Source of the DNA: Micromonospora sp. CCTCC AA 2012012 | Lineage (GTDB): Bacteria; Actinomycetota; Actinomycetes; Mycobacteriales; Micromonosporaceae | NCBI RefSeq assembly: GCF_040499845.1 | Contig: NZ_CP159342.1 | Location: forward strand, 2,170,001 to 2,234,000 | Length of the DNA: 64,000 nucleotides | Direction: 5' to 3' | Shown here: positions 44,217-54,123 of the stretch, piece after piece | Numbering within the stretch: position 1 is the first letter of the stretch | Layout: every line of letters begins with the position of its first letter | Program-made: the position numbers and the translations under genes | The notes under the pieces: generated by a model | What the model saw: only the letters and a program-made list of their open reading frames with translations | Told to the model about the DNA's origin: nothing | The model's database searches: none

Positions 44217-44886
44217 AGACTCCTCCGCCACACCGGTGCTTCGGAGCCGACCGCACAGCGGATGGGCCGGACCGGCTCGGCTTGCTGGCGGCCCACCCGA
44301 CGCACTCAGTCGACCCAGTTGCTGCGCCTCAGCGCGGTGCTCGGCCGAGGTGACGCCCAGCGCATCAGCATCCACCGCAGCGCGCGAGTATCCACCGCCA
44401 CCGCCAATGGCGCCGACGCCTGACAACGGCTGACCGGCAGTCGCGTCGGCACCGCAAGTGATGAGCAACGGTGGTGGTGCCCAGCGGCGGTACGTGCATT
44501 CAGGCAGGCGGATACGGCCGCTCCGCCAGCAACCGGGTCACACGCACCGTGTTCGACGCAAGCGTCCTAGTCGCGGCGCCGGTGGGTGCGGGCTTGGGTC
44601 CGGCGTCGGCGTAGTCGATCCTGCCCATTGCCGCACCGACCCAGTAGGTCGACAAAGAGGCGGCCACGGCGAACCCGACGGCGTTGAGAGCCCGCACCAT
44701 CTCGCCTACGCGGCACGGCCGCACAGGTCCTCCCCACCCTCGTCGCCGCAGCCTTCGAGGAAACCGACAACACCTGACCCAGACAACCCATCGGGACGTG
44801 ATCCCTGTGCGGGTATCGCCTCGGCCTCCCGCAGACGCACGCGTCTATCATGGAGCTTCGAGGCAGAGCGCTGGAGGGAGATCGTC
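44217..44886. other. Divergent intergenic region
   Basis: About 670 bp between the kinase and the methyltransferase. The left part is in an open frame with the kinase but Arg/Ser/Pro-rich, and lies upstream of its ribosome site. A tentative minus-strand small membrane protein is listed at 44500-44700. Nothing else is recognised. Confidence 0.35.
44500..44700 (-). CDS. Tentative 66-residue membrane protein
   Basis: ATG 44700 after a weak AGGCGAG. It reads MVRALNAVGFAVAASLSTYW, giving one membrane helix, then GAAMGRIDYADAGPKPAP and a basic tail. It could be the N-terminal remnant of a longer membrane protein (DUF3995-like start, not secure). No partner. Confidence 0.25.
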   Translation of the reverse strand: MVRALNAVGFAVAASLSTYWVGAAMGRIDYADAGPKPAPTGAATRTLASNTVRVTRLLAERPYPPA

Positions 44887-45711
44887 GTGTCGGGTAGCGG
44901 CACCCACACCGAAGAGGTCGGCCCGCCGACCATCGACGGCACCGCTCCTCACTCCGCCCGCATCTACGACTGGTGGCTCGGCGGCAAGGACAACTTCGCG
45001 GTCGACCGAGCGGTGGGCGAAGCCATGATCAGCGCGATCCCGACGCTGCGGCAGATGGCGTCGGAGAACCGTCGATTCGTCCACCGGGTGGCCCGGCACC
45101 TCGTCGCCGAGGCGGGTATCCGCCAGTTCCTCGACATCGGCACCGGCATTCCCACCCAGCCCAACCTGCACGAGATCGCCCAGTCGATCGCACCGGACAC
45201 CCGGGTCGTCTACGTCGACAACGATCCCATCGTGCTGGCCCACGCACGCGCTCTGATGATCAGCACGAAAGAGGGACGCAGCAGCTACATACACGCCGAC
45301 CTCCGCCAGCCGGAAGCGATCCTGCGGGACGCCACGCTCCTCGACACCCTCGACCTCACCCGGCCGGTGGCACTCACTCTCATCGCCGTACTGATGTTGC
45401 TCCGCGATGACGACGACCCTGTCGGCACGCTGCAGATCCTGATGGACGCGCTGCCGTCGGGCAGCTACCTGGCGATCACCCACCCCACCCAGGACTTCAA
45501 CCCCGAAGAGATGAGCACCGCCGTGGCGGCGGCCACCCGCGGGGGCATGACGCTCGTGCCCCGCACGCGCGCCGAGGTGGAACAGTTCTTCGCCGGCTGG
45601 GAGCTCATCGAACCGGGCTTGGCCCCGGTAATGGCCTGGCGACCCGACAGCGGCGCCCCCACCGACCCGTACGCCGCCTACTACTGGGCTGGAGTGGCTC
45701 GCAAGCCGTGA
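44887..45711 (+). CDS. SAM-dependent methyltransferase, DUF574 family
   Basis: A 274-residue methyltransferase of the actinobacterial DUF574/Methyltransf_19 family. Signature: ARIYDWWLGGKDNFAVDR near residue 25, then FLDIGTGIPTQPNLHEIAQ (SAM motif I, about 80), VVYVDNDPIVLAHA (motif II) and RPVALTLIAVLMLL (about 160). Members are extremely numerous in Streptomyces and Micromonospora and have no assigned substrate. GTG 44887 with GGAGGGAG seven bases upstream is clearly the start; the longer frame has no initiation signal. Confidence 0.92.
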   Translation: MSGSGTHTEEVGPPTIDGTAPHSARIYDWWLGGKDNFAVDRAVGEAMISAIPTLRQMASENRRFVHRVARHLVAEAGIRQFLDIGTGIPTQPNLHEIAQSIAPDTRVVYVDNDPIVLAHARALMISTKEGRSSYIHADLRQPEAILRDATLLDTLDLTRPVALTLIAVLMLLRDDDDPVGTLQILMDALPSGSYLAITHPTQDFNPEEMSTAVAAATRGGMTLVPRTRAEVEQFFAGWELIEPGLAPVMAWRPDSGAPTDPYAAYYWAGVARKP

Positions 45712-45813
45712 CGACCCCGCGCCCCGCGCGGCCCTCCCTCGGGGTGTGACCCGCAGCTGTGCGACAGGCAGGATGGCCGAGCACGCCTACCGGCGCTGGG
45801 CGATGGTCAGGAC

Positions 45814-47436
45814 TCACCAAAGAGCACCCTGACGGCGCCGTGAATGCCGCAGGCGGACGAGGATCCGGGCACCGGCATGGAGCAACCACCCCAGCCAGGC
45901 CACCATGCCCGCACAGACGGCCACGAAGGCCGGCACCGCAACGAGGTCCGACAGCGGCATCGCCGAGGGAGGTAGAACCGCGGCCAACGCGATGGCGAGA
46001 AACTCCACCAGCGTGGCCAAAGTCAGCGGCACGAGCAACAGCCCGAGCGCGACATTCTGCCGTTGGGGACGCAGGATGATCCGGCGACGCGACCAGGCGG
46101 CGTAACCGACGAACCCCGCCAGCGCGATGCTGCCCACGACCGCGCGGCTCGCCCAAGGCGCCGGCGGATCGACGCTGAGCAGCAACGGCGCCACCGCGAA
46201 GAGTGCGCCGGCACGGGCCAGGCGCATCGCCCAGCGGCCGGCATAGGACGCCTCACGGTGCACGGCGAGCAGATCTGTGTTGGCTTGTTGCGCAGATGTT
46301 GCCGCCGCCGAGCCCGGGACACCTACCGACCGAACGCCCGCTGGCGAAACACCCTGCGGGAACATGCCCGGCCCGGTCGCGGACGGCGGACCCGCGACCT
46401 TGCGGTCAGCGATAACGATCACCGCTCCGCTGACCATCAGCGCGAGGAAGTGCGTCACCACCATGCCAGCCATGGCGACCGACGGCGGCCGGTCCGGATC
46501 CTGGCGCAGCCCGGCGACAACCAGCAAGGTCGCGGTCAGCACGCACAGCACGAGTCCGAACAGCCGCCCCCGAGCCCGAACATCCGCGCGCAGGACGTAG
46601 GTGGCGTAGGCCCGCGCACCCGGGGACAGGGCGCGCCAAGTCCGAGCGGCCCACAGCAACCACAGCGAGGGCGGCAGCAGCGCCAGCACCCACATCCACG
46701 GAAGCCCTGCGAACATGCCGACGAAGCCGGCGGTCCACACCGACATGAGCGCCCAACCACCGAAGCCGCCGATGAGCAGGCGATCCAGTTCCGTACGGGC
46801 GGCACGGTTGGTCGGTTCCACCGCCATGACCGCGCTGATGTGCCCTGCGGCCGCAGACAGCCGTCCTCGGGTAACGGCGATGCGACCGAGCCCGGTAACT
46901 GCGGCGTTGTGCTCCGGATCAAGCGCCAACACCCGGCGGTAGGACCGTTTGGCAAGCAGGTTCCAACCGATCGATTGGAACATCAGCGCCTGGATGTAGT
47001 GCGGCCCGGCCGACTCCGGAGCCAGCGCCACCGCCCGCGCGCTCGCCCGGAACGCCCGGCGTGACTGCCCGAGATCAAGCGAGGCGAGCGACAGCGCCGC
47101 ATACCCACGCCAGTCCTCGGGCTCCAGACGGACCGCCTCCAGCGCGCTGGCTCGTGCAGCCGCGGGATCCCCCACACCGAGCTGGGCGAACGCGAGCAGC
47201 AGGTGACCTTCGAATCCTCCGGGGGCAACCGCAACAGCCCGCGCTGCCGCTTCCTGCATGGCGACGAATCCGTCCTGCGCCTGATAGGAACGGGCTAGCA
47301 CGTACAGCGCATCGACATTGTCCGGATCGTCAGCCAGCACGGCAGCGACCTCCCGCCGCGCGGCGTCGACCCGGCCGACCTCCAACAGCGCGCTGGCCCG
47401 GGCCACACCAGCATCGGACACCGACTGCCCCGTCAT
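45814..47436 (-). CDS. TPR-repeat multi-pass membrane protein
   Basis: A 540-residue protein. The first 235 residues hold about six tetratricopeptide repeats (e.g. NVDALYVLARSYQAQDGFV, DWRGYAALSLASLDLGQSR, NAAVTGLGRIAVTRGRLS). Then come about eight membrane helices (VWTAGFVGMFAGLPWMWVLAL; LFGLVLCVLTATLLVVAGL; GMVVTHFLALMVSGAVIVI), with a cytosolic linker between about 380 and 420, and a basic tail. The TPR part is probably cytosolic and binds a partner. ATG 47436 is used; no strong ribosome site is visible. It stands alone, convergent with the methyltransferase. Confidence 0.8.
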   Translation of the reverse strand: MTGQSVSDAGVARASALLEVGRVDAARREVAAVLADDPDNVDALYVLARSYQAQDGFVAMQEAAARAVAVAPGGFEGHLLLAFAQLGVGDPAAARASALEAVRLEPEDWRGYAALSLASLDLGQSRRAFRASARAVALAPESAGPHYIQALMFQSIGWNLLAKRSYRRVLALDPEHNAAVTGLGRIAVTRGRLSAAAGHISAVMAVEPTNRAARTELDRLLIGGFGGWALMSVWTAGFVGMFAGLPWMWVLALLPPSLWLLWAARTWRALSPGARAYATYVLRADVRARGRLFGLVLCVLTATLLVVAGLRQDPDRPPSVAMAGMVVTHFLALMVSGAVIVIADRKVAGPPSATGPGMFPQGVSPAGVRSVGVPGSAAATSAQQANTDLLAVHREASYAGRWAMRLARAGALFAVAPLLLSVDPPAPWASRAVVGSIALAGFVGYAAWSRRRIILRPQRQNVALGLLLVPLTLATLVEFLAIALAAVLPPSAMPLSDLVAVPAFVAVCAGMVAWLGWLLHAGARILVRLRHSRRRQGALW

Positions 47437-48105
47437 CGGCCCACTGTAAGACCAGGGGGCAGCGCTGCCGGAAGTACGGTCTGAGGCCACCAGCGACCCC
47501 CAACCCCACAGCGCGGAGCAACGCCCCTCGACCACTTCGGCTCAACCCGGCGGCGCAGTTCGGGCGAAGTGTCAGGTGGCGGCGGACGCCGGGGAAGCAG
47601 CGACGACCGGGACGGTCAGCGAGGCGGCCAGCAGCCGGCGGCGGCGCGGGATCCGCGAGTGGCGGCCTGGACCCGCTGGCGCAGTTGTTCGAGGACGGTG
47701 AGCGCGGGGTGGGCGGTCGCGGCGGACGGCGCCACCACGACCAGCGGCGCCATCAGCAGAACAGCGAGAAGTGCAGCCTCAACATGGATGTCTCACCGTG
47801 AGTCGGTCGGGCATACTTGCCCCACGCCAGAGGATCCAGAGATGTCTCTCTATGGCCTGAGCAGCCTGCCGACAAGACTCCGAGATGCCGCCGCGGCTCA
47901 CCTCGCCGGGCACCACAAGGGCTCCCAGCCTCCCCGGACGGCGAGGCTGGTAGGTCTGGCGACTGCCCGACGAGGAGATCCGCTGAAGCCAGCATGCCGT
48001 TGACCCCGCTGTCACCCGCAGGGGGAAGAATGCCAGGGGTCAGGTACCGGTTGGGGGAACCCTGATCTCGCCGCGCAGTCGGGGTAACCACTGACATTCA
48101 GGCGT
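47437..48105. other. Intergenic region, no gene recognised
   Basis: About 670 bp. Short frames exist on both strands (e.g. plus-strand MSLYGLSSLPTRLRDAAAA from 47842 after AGAGG), but none has consistent support. No strong hairpin found. Confidence 0.35.
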
Positions 48106-48447
48106 GTGAAGATCACCCCCGTGCTCACCCCGTCAACATTCCCCCCTGTCCCCGTCGTGTGGTTCTTTGTGCTTTTCGGCATCACTGGCATAGCTCTAGG
48201 CATCGGAATAATCGTCACGCGACGTGTCCCGTGGCTACTTCAGGAGGGCCACGTCTTCAAGAGCCGACAGTCGCCACCCCGACCGACTCGTACAGGCGGC
48301 TCCGTCGCCCTGGGCGGTGGCGCCGTCGTCCTGTATACGTCAGCGTGGTTTCCATCGGTGCCGCATCCGGTCGCAGTAGCGCTGACCGCAGCGTCTCTTG
48401 TCACCGGTGCGGCCGGCGTGGCCTGGAAGAGGTTTGTGAATCGCTAG
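48106..48447 (+). CDS. Small membrane protein
   Basis: A 113-residue protein with an N-terminal helix (VVWFFVLFGITGIALGIGIIV, about 17-37), a basic cytosolic loop (RRVPWLLQEGHVFKSRQ, PPRPTRTGG) and a second hydrophobic hairpin (GSVALGGGAVVLYTSAWF, VAVALTAASLVTGAAGVAW). I do not recognise the family. The GTG at 48106 has no ribosome site, so it may be leaderless; MKITP reads as a natural start. Confidence 0.6.
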   Translation: MKITPVLTPSTFPPVPVVWFFVLFGITGIALGIGIIVTRRVPWLLQEGHVFKSRQSPPRPTRTGGSVALGGGAVVLYTSAWFPSVPHPVAVALTAASLVTGAAGVAWKRFVNR

Positions 48448-48967
48448 CAGCCAAGTCGGCTAGCTATCCGCGATCTTCGTCCGATCAGGGCTTCCGTCGC
48501 GGCCTGGGTAGCTGCGCGTACTCCCCGGCCAGCCAGGCGGTCAGCTCCTCCGCGTCAGACACGGTGCACCCGCGGAATCCGGACGACGCGCGGATCTCCG
48601 CCCGGTGCCGCTTGATCATGCGCCCGGACCACTCGCAAAGCCCAGCGAGCGCGGATCAAGCCCAACTGCTCCGCTGACTTCACCGCGTCCGCGGGCAACT
48701 CCGCCCGGCTCGCGACATCGGTCTCGCCGCCGAAGACGGTTCCGTGTCGGCGATCCTGCGAGCGCTGCAACCCACCCTGGCCCTCGAAGCCGCCGGTCCG
48801 CTGCCGCAGACCACGCACGGCTCGACCACCGTCGGGGTGCTGGCCGCCGCCGAAGCAGCGGTGTCCGCCGCGCCGCGCCGGTCTCGCCGAGGTGGACGCC
48901 GATGCGTCACCGGACGGCTGCGCAGACGGCATTTCATATTCATGATCTTCCCTGTACCGTGCGGCTC
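48448..48967. other. Intergenic region with a transposase-like scrap
   Basis: About 520 bp. It contains the minus-strand scrap at 48485-48619. A plus-strand stretch (about 48710-48890) reads GLAAEDGSVSAILRALQPT and AAGPLPQTTHGSTTVGVLA, protein-like but without start or recognised family. The promoter of the 48968 gene lies at the right end. Confidence 0.35.
48485..48619 (-). pseudogene. Possible Tn3-type (DUF4158) transposase scrap
   Basis: A 44-residue frame, MIKRHRAEIRASSGFRG, then CTVSDAEELTAWLAGEYAQ and the stop. It matches my recollection of the H-R-x-x-I-R-x-x-x-G-F-R ... L-x-x-W-L pattern in the N-terminal DUF4158 region of Tn3-like transposases, which are near 1000 residues. Short, so tentative. 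Confidence 0.4.
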
Positions 48968-50377
48968 ATGTCAGTACGAATCCGCCACGGAGCGCCAGGG
49001 ATCCTGGCCGCGCTCCTGCTGGCGTTCACGCCCGCCCTCGTCGCGCCGGCCACCCCCGCCACCGCGGCAACCACCGTGCACCGGGTCCTGTTCGACAACA
49101 GCAAGGCCGAGACGGCCGGCAACGCCGACTGGATCATCAGCACCAGCCAACCGGACCCGCTGAACCAGAACGCCAGCCCCACCACCGAGACCTCCTGGAC
49201 CGGAGCGATCTCGGCCTGGGGTGTGGCCCTGCAGCGCACCGGCCGCTACAGCCTCAAGACCCTGCCGTCGGGCAGCACCATCAGCTACGGCGGCGGCGGC
49301 AGCCTCGACCTCGCCAACTTCGACGAGTTCGTGATGCCGGAGCCCAACTCGCCGCTGAGCGCCGCGGAGAAGACCGCCATCATGAAGTTCGTCCAGAACG
49401 GCGGCGGCTTCTTCCTCGTCGTCGACCACACGGTCAGCGACCGGAACAACGACGGCTGGGACTCGGTCCGCATCGCCAACGACCTGTTCAGCAACAACGG
49501 GGTGGACAACACCGACCCGTTCGGCATCAGCGTGGACGTCAACAACATCGCCAACGAGAACCCGAAGGCGATCAGCGACGCCACAGATCCGGTGCTGCAC
49601 GGCCCGTTCGGCACGGTCACCGGCAGCATCATCCGCAACGGCAGCACACAGACCCTGCACCCGGCCGACAACCCGTCGGTCAAGGGCCTGGTCTACCGGG
49701 TCGGCTACAGCGGCAACACCGGCGCCGAGTTCTCCGTCGCCTCGTTCGGCTCCGGCCGGGTGGCGGTCTGGGGCGACAGCTCCCCGGTCGACGACGGCAC
49801 CGGCCAGTCCGGCAACACCCTCTACAACGGGTGGAACGACCCCGCCGGCACCGACGCGGCGCTCGCCCTGAACGCCACCGAGTGGCTCGCAGGCGGCGGC
49901 TCGGGCGGCGGCACCGGTGGCTGCACCGCCGCCCAACTCCTCGGCAACCCGGGCTTCGAGACCGGCAGCGCCGCGCCGTGGACCGCCTCCACCGGCGTGG
50001 TCTCCAACTCCACCAGCGAGCCGCCGCACGGCGGCAGCTGGGACACCTGGCTCGACGGGTACGGCTCCGCCACCACCGACTCGATCAGCCAGTCGGTCAC
50101 CATCCCTGCCGGCTGCGCGTCGGCCACCCTGTCGTACTGGCTGCACATCGACACGGCCGAGACGGGCAGCACCGCGTACGACAAGCTGACCGTGACGGTG
50201 AACGGCACCACCGTGGCGAGCTGGTCGAACGTCAACGCCGCGGCCGGCTACACGCAGCGCAGCGTGAACCTCTCCGGCTACCTCGGCCAGACCGTCACGG
50301 TGAAGTTCACCGGCACCGAGGACAGCACGCTGCAGACCTCGTTCGTCCTGGACGACACCGCGCTCACCGTGAGCTGA
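48968..50377 (+). CDS. Secreted two-domain protein with C-terminal carbohydrate-binding-like module
   Basis: A 469-residue exported protein. Signal peptide to about residue 34 (ILAALLLAFTPALVAP, TAAT). The first domain (about 37-310) has the look of a class I glutamine amidotransferase-like/ThuA-like fold: VHRVLFDNSKAETAG, FDEFVMPEPNSPLSAAEKT, FVQNGGGFFLVVDH and RVAVWGDSSPVDDG. A Gly-rich linker (GGGSGGGTGG) leads to a jelly-roll module (about 325-469: NPGFETGSAAPWTAST, FVLDDTALTVS) like CBM or DUF642-type domains. Probably acts on or binds extracellular polysaccharide (inference). ATG 48968 has no strong ribosome site. Confidence 0.75.
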   Translation: MSVRIRHGAPGILAALLLAFTPALVAPATPATAATTVHRVLFDNSKAETAGNADWIISTSQPDPLNQNASPTTETSWTGAISAWGVALQRTGRYSLKTLPSGSTISYGGGGSLDLANFDEFVMPEPNSPLSAAEKTAIMKFVQNGGGFFLVVDHTVSDRNNDGWDSVRIANDLFSNNGVDNTDPFGISVDVNNIANENPKAISDATDPVLHGPFGTVTGSIIRNGSTQTLHPADNPSVKGLVYRVGYSGNTGAEFSVASFGSGRVAVWGDSSPVDDGTGQSGNTLYNGWNDPAGTDAALALNATEWLAGGGSGGGTGGCTAAQLLGNPGFETGSAAPWTASTGVVSNSTSEPPHGGSWDTWLDGYGSATTDSISQSVTIPAGCASATLSYWLHIDTAETGSTAYDKLTVTVNGTTVASWSNVNAAAGYTQRSVNLSGYLGQTVTVKFTGTEDSTLQTSFVLDDTALTVS

Positions 50378-50717
50378 GCGAAGGCCGGGCGCCGTCGTCG
50401 GCCCACTCCCCGTCGGCGGCGCCAACCAGTTCGACCAGCATCTCCCGTCCGGTCGAGATCCACATCCCGCCGACATCGGGCCCGGACGTTGCGTCCGGCA
50501 TTCCTCCGTCCGCTCGGCTGGACCGGGTCGATGCCGGGCCGTCGCGGACGCATACGTCGAGAGCTGTGATGTCGACCCCGTCAGCACACCGCCATGGATC
50601 TCCTGGCGAGACCCGCATCGGGCGGCCGGGCGCGTGCCACGTCGTGACACCGTCGTCGGGGCCTTCTCGCGTCCAACCGGCGGAGAGCTCGATCGACCAA
50701 CCATCGCCCAGGCACAT
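50364..50717 (-). CDS. Hypothetical protein
   Basis: A 117-residue minus-strand frame with convincing composition and codon bias: MCLGDGWSIELSAGWTREGP, VTTWHAPGRPMRVSPGDPW, TSGPDVGGMWISTGREML, ending ARPSLSSR. No signal or membrane helix; rich in Asp and Trp. It overlaps the end of the convergent secreted-protein gene by 14 bases. GTG 50723 is an alternative start; no clear ribosome site. Family not recognised. It fills most of the gap 50378-50850, where nothing else is seen. Confidence 0.5.
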   Translation of the reverse strand: MCLGDGWSIELSAGWTREGPDDGVTTWHAPGRPMRVSPGDPWRCADGVDITALDVCVRDGPASTRSSRADGGMPDATSGPDVGGMWISTGREMLVELVGAADGEWADDGARPSLSSR

Positions 50718-50850
50718 CCGCACGCCCAGGTGCGACCTACGGCTGGCGTTCCTGGATCGGCCACCACTCCCTCGCCTGCCCATGCACGTCGCTCCACAGG
50801 AACTTGACGGTCCCTCGCCCGCCTGCCAGGAGCGATCCGTTCTCGCCCCC

Positions 50851-51534
50851 TCAGCCGGCTGATGGCGGAGCACGGCGGCTGATCCGCCGGATGAACCGAA
50901 AATGGTACAAGCCAGCGCTCGTGACGGCGTAGAACACGGGCGGGAGAAGGAAGATGGCGAGACCGACCAGCGGCGTCACCAGGTAACCGAGCACCCCCGC
51001 GAGTGCGTACAGGAGTACCCCCGCGAGGGCCCGGATCCGCTCGATGCGGAAGAACTCGTGCCGGACCTGCTCCTTCAGCAGGTCCGGGCGGCGGGCCAGG
51101 TAGTGGTAGAACGCCAGCCACGTCGCGCACAGCGACGCGCCGATCAGCGCGTAGAAGGCGATGGCCACACGCTGGTCCGCCTTGTCGTGCTCCTGCAGGG
51201 CGTGCGACACGACGATGGTCGGAAACGGCAGCAGCGCCGTGGTGAACAGCACCAACAGGTTCATCCAGTGCAGGCCGCGATCGGTCTGCTGGATGCGGTT
51301 GAACGCTGCCTTGTGGTTGAGCCAGACGACCGCCACGTACGAGTAGGACGCAAGATACGCGACGTATGCCGGCCACTGACCGAGCAGTCCGGACAGGAGG
51401 TGGCCGGGCGGGACGTCCGGCGGCCGGAGATCCAGGACCAGCAGCGTGATGATGATCGCGAAGATGGCGTCGCTGAACGCCACGGCACGGCTGGTGTCCG
51501 ACCGGGTGCCCGGGTCGGTGTCTGGCCCACTCAC
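50851..51534 (-). CDS. TMEM175-family (DUF1211) channel-like protein
   Basis: A 227-residue six-helix membrane protein. The family signature is in helix 1: RAVAFSDAIFAIIITLLVLDL (FSD and the filter-like I-x-x-T-L-L). Further helices include YVAYLASYSYVAVVWLNHKA, LLVLFTTALLPFPTIVV, AFYALIGASLCATWLAF and AGVLLYALAGVLGYLV. Bacterial TMEM175 proteins conduct K+. The start is GTG 51534 after a weak GGTAGG. Confidence 0.88.
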   Translation of the reverse strand: MSGPDTDPGTRSDTSRAVAFSDAIFAIIITLLVLDLRPPDVPPGHLLSGLLGQWPAYVAYLASYSYVAVVWLNHKAAFNRIQQTDRGLHWMNLLVLFTTALLPFPTIVVSHALQEHDKADQRVAIAFYALIGASLCATWLAFYHYLARRPDLLKEQVRHEFFRIERIRALAGVLLYALAGVLGYLVTPLVGLAIFLLPPVFYAVTSAGLYHFRFIRRISRRAPPSAG

Positions 51535-51671
51535 CGAGCGGACCTACCCGGGGTCGTCCGCGCCAAACACCGTCGGTCACCCTCCGCCTGCAATACGAAT
51601 CAGTACGGCCGACGGCTGCCGACAGACGCCGCATCCGGCCACCGCGCGGCGACCGGATGCGGGTGGAGCCG

Positions 51672-52847
51672 TCAGGGTTTGAGGACGACCTTCTCGCAGT
51701 GGTCCTGCTTGTTCTTGAAGATGTCGAAGCCGCGTTCGGCCTCGTCGAGCGGCAGCCTGTGGGTGATGACCCGGGTCGGGTCGATCTCGCCGCGTTCGAT
51801 GCGTTGCAGCAACGGCTTCATGTAGCGCTGGACGTGGCACTGCCCGGTGCGCAGGGTCAGTGACCGGTTCATCCAGGCGCCGGCGGGGAACTTGTCGAGG
51901 AAGCCGCCGTACACGCCGATCACCGACACGATCCCGCCGCTGCGGCACGACATGATCGCCTGCCGCAGCGCGTGGGGGCGTTCGGTCTCCGACCGGACGG
52001 CCTGCTTGATGCGGTCGTAGGCGTGGATGTGCGCGGCGCCGTGGCTGGCCTCCATACCGACCGCGTCGATGCACTTGTCCGGTCCCCGCCCGCCGGTCAG
52101 CTCCAGCAGCCGGGACCGGACGTCGACCTCGTCGAAGTTGATCGTGGTGTGGCCCGCCCGTTCCGCCATCTGCAACCGGTACGGCTCCTTGTCGATGGCG
52201 ATGACCTTCGCGGCACCGAGCACCCGGGCGCTGTCCATGGCGAACTGGCCGACCGGGCCGGCACCCCACACCGACACCACGTCGGTGGACTGGATGTCGC
52301 ACATCTCGGCACCCATGTAGCCGGTGGGCAGGATGTCGGAGAGGAACAGCACCTGCTCGTCGCTCAGGTCCGATTCGATCTTCAGCGGGCCGACGTCGGC
52401 GAACGGCACGCGCGCGTACTGGGCCTGACCGCCCGCGAAGCCGCCCGTCAGATGCGAGTAGCCGAAGATCCCGGCGACCGGATGACCGAACATCTTCTCC
52501 GCGATCCCGGCGTTGGGGTTGGAGTTCTCGCAGCAGGAGTACAGCTCGGCGGCGCAGGCGCCGCACCCGCCGCAGGCGATCGGGAACGGCACGACGACGC
52601 GGTCGCCGACTCGCAGCTTGTCCGCGGCCACTCCTGAGCCGACCTCGATCACCTCGCCCATGAACTCGTGGCCCATGATGTCGCCGTCCTCCATGGTGGG
52701 CACGTACCCGTCGACCAGGTGCAGGTCGGAGCCGCAGATCGCGGTGGAGGTGATCTTGACGATCGCGTCGCGGTTGTTGAGGATCTTCGGGTCCGGTACG
52801 TCACGAACCTTGACCTTGTTGCGGCCCGCCCAGGTGTTCGCCCTCAC
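51672..52847 (-). CDS. Zinc-dependent alcohol dehydrogenase
   Basis: A 391-residue zinc MDR dehydrogenase of the formaldehyde-dehydrogenase-like group. Catalytic zinc: [13 protein letters not shown] and GHEFMGEV. Structural zinc: [15 protein letters not shown]. Nucleotide fold: [17 protein letters not shown], with [12 protein letters not shown] after beta-2. It is not a close copy of the 8476 enzyme. The GTG at 52847 follows AGGGAG and overlaps the TGA of the upstream SRPBCC gene by four bases (GTGA), so the two are translationally coupled. Confidence 0.9.
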   Translation of the reverse strand: MRANTWAGRNKVKVRDVPDPKILNNRDAIVKITSTAICGSDLHLVDGYVPTMEDGDIMGHEFMGEVIEVGSGVAADKLRVGDRVVVPFPIACGGCGACAAELYSCCENSNPNAGIAEKMFGHPVAGIFGYSHLTGGFAGGQAQYARVPFADVGPLKIESDLSDEQVLFLSDILPTGYMGAEMCDIQSTDVVSVWGAGPVGQFAMDSARVLGAAKVIAIDKEPYRLQMAERAGHTTINFDEVDVRSRLLELTGGRGPDKCIDAVGMEASHGAAHIHAYDRIKQAVRSETERPHALRQAIMSCRSGGIVSVIGVYGGFLDKFPAGAWMNRSLTLRTGQCHVQRYMKPLLQRIERGEIDPTRVITHRLPLDEAERGFDIFKNKQDHCEKVVLKP

Positions 52848-53842
52848 GCGTCCGCTCCCTTCTCGATTTCGGCATCCGACAGCGGTTGCGCCGGACGCTG
52901 CGGGAACTCCTTGCGGGCCCGCTTGCCCCACGGGGCGCCGTCGGACCGGACCACCTCGCCGGTCTCCAGCACCTGCTTGAGCCGCCGCAGGTCGTCGTCG
53001 AGCTGCTGGTGGGGTTCCTCGCCGAAGTACCTCGCGACCGCCTTGCCGACCGCGCCGCCCGGAATGTCGTAGGTCAGGACGACGTGCACCTCGGTGCTGG
53101 CACCGTCCGGTGCGGGCACGAACCAGACCGTGCCGGCGTTCGGCACATCCGCGTTCCGGGCCGACCGCCACGCGATCTTCTCCCCGGTGACCTCGTCGAC
53201 GATCTCGGCGTCCCACTCGACGTTCTTGCCGAAGGGAGCGGTGGCGGCCCAGTGGCTCGTACGGTCACCGGTGGTGCGGACCTCCTGGAGATGAGCCATG
53301 AACGTCGGGAGATTGCCCAGATCACGCCAGAACGCGTAGACCTCCGACGGGGGTTTGCGGACGGTTGTCGTGGCTGTCAGCTCCATGGGTCCTCCTTTGT
53401 GGGTACCCCGCACCGCCGGCACGGAGCCGCGCTCCTTCGCCCGAGTGGCCTGCACGGCGGTCAGTACGTCCAGCACCGTGATCCCGAGGACGGCACCGGT
53501 GACACCAAGGAGCCGCCGCCGGCGGCGGCCGCCCCGACGAGCGATGGCCACTCCGAGCGAGGCCAGGTCCACCGCGTCGCCCACGACGCGGGTCCACGTC
53601 CAGACGTTCTTCCGCCGGCTCGTCAGGAGCCCGGCCGCGTGCACCAACTCCCGCGCCCCGACGAGCGGCACCACCGCCCGAGACGTCGAGGAGTCGTCGA
53701 CGCCACTGATCCGGCGCACCGTGTCCGGCGCCGCCAGCTGTGCCACGCCCAGACCGAGACTCATCCAGCCGAGCCCGCGCCCCCTCCGCTGCACCTCTTC
53801 CTGCCGTGCTTTCGCTTCCTCTCGAACAGCCAGTCGAGTCAC
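52844..53842 (-). CDS. SRPBCC-domain protein with N-terminal membrane region
   Basis: A 332-residue fusion. Residues about 25-150 form a DUF4267-like membrane region ([47 protein letters not shown]). Residues about 160-300 are an SRPBCC/polyketide-cyclase-like domain: [53 protein letters not shown]. The charged C-terminus ends [11 protein letters not shown] 53842 with GGAGG six bases upstream is preferred; ATG 53857 is possible. SRPBCC domains bind hydrophobic ligands; coupling to the dehydrogenase suggests ligand delivery (inference). Confidence 0.82.
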   Translation of the reverse strand: MTRLAVREEAKARQEEVQRRGRGLGWMSLGLGVAQLAAPDTVRRISGVDDSSTSRAVVPLVGARELVHAAGLLTSRRKNVWTWTRVVGDAVDLASLGVAIARRGGRRRRRLLGVTGAVLGITVLDVLTAVQATRAKERGSVPAVRGTHKGGPMELTATTTVRKPPSEVYAFWRDLGNLPTFMAHLQEVRTTGDRTSHWAATAPFGKNVEWDAEIVDEVTGEKIAWRSARNADVPNAGTVWFVPAPDGASTEVHVVLTYDIPGGAVGKAVARYFGEEPHQQLDDDLRRLKQVLETGEVVRSDGAPWGKRARKEFPQRPAQPLSDAEIEKGADA

Positions 53843-54123
53843 GGGTAGCCTCCGCATCCGGGCAGACCTTGCGAGGTCCCGATCATGGCGATCGGGGCCG
53901 CGCACTGGTAAGGCCTGCATACCCGCCGAAGACCACCTGAACCGCCAATGGACCGCTGACACTGCAGCCTCGGCCGGCTCAATAGGGCGCGCGGAGGGGC
54001 ATATCGTCACTGCCGCCGCCGGCGGCCGAGAGCTGACTGCCATGGCTGAGCCGATCCGTGGTGGGTGCTCCGGCGGTTCAGTCGCGACTCGGGCCTGCGT
54101 CCGGCCAGCCGCCGACGGTGGGG

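Noticed and set aside
48971..51634. An 887-codon minus-strand frame
   Set aside because: It is a shadow of the secreted two-domain protein (plus) and of the TMEM175 gene in another frame; only its portion near 50364-50717 lies in a different frame from the gene I list there.
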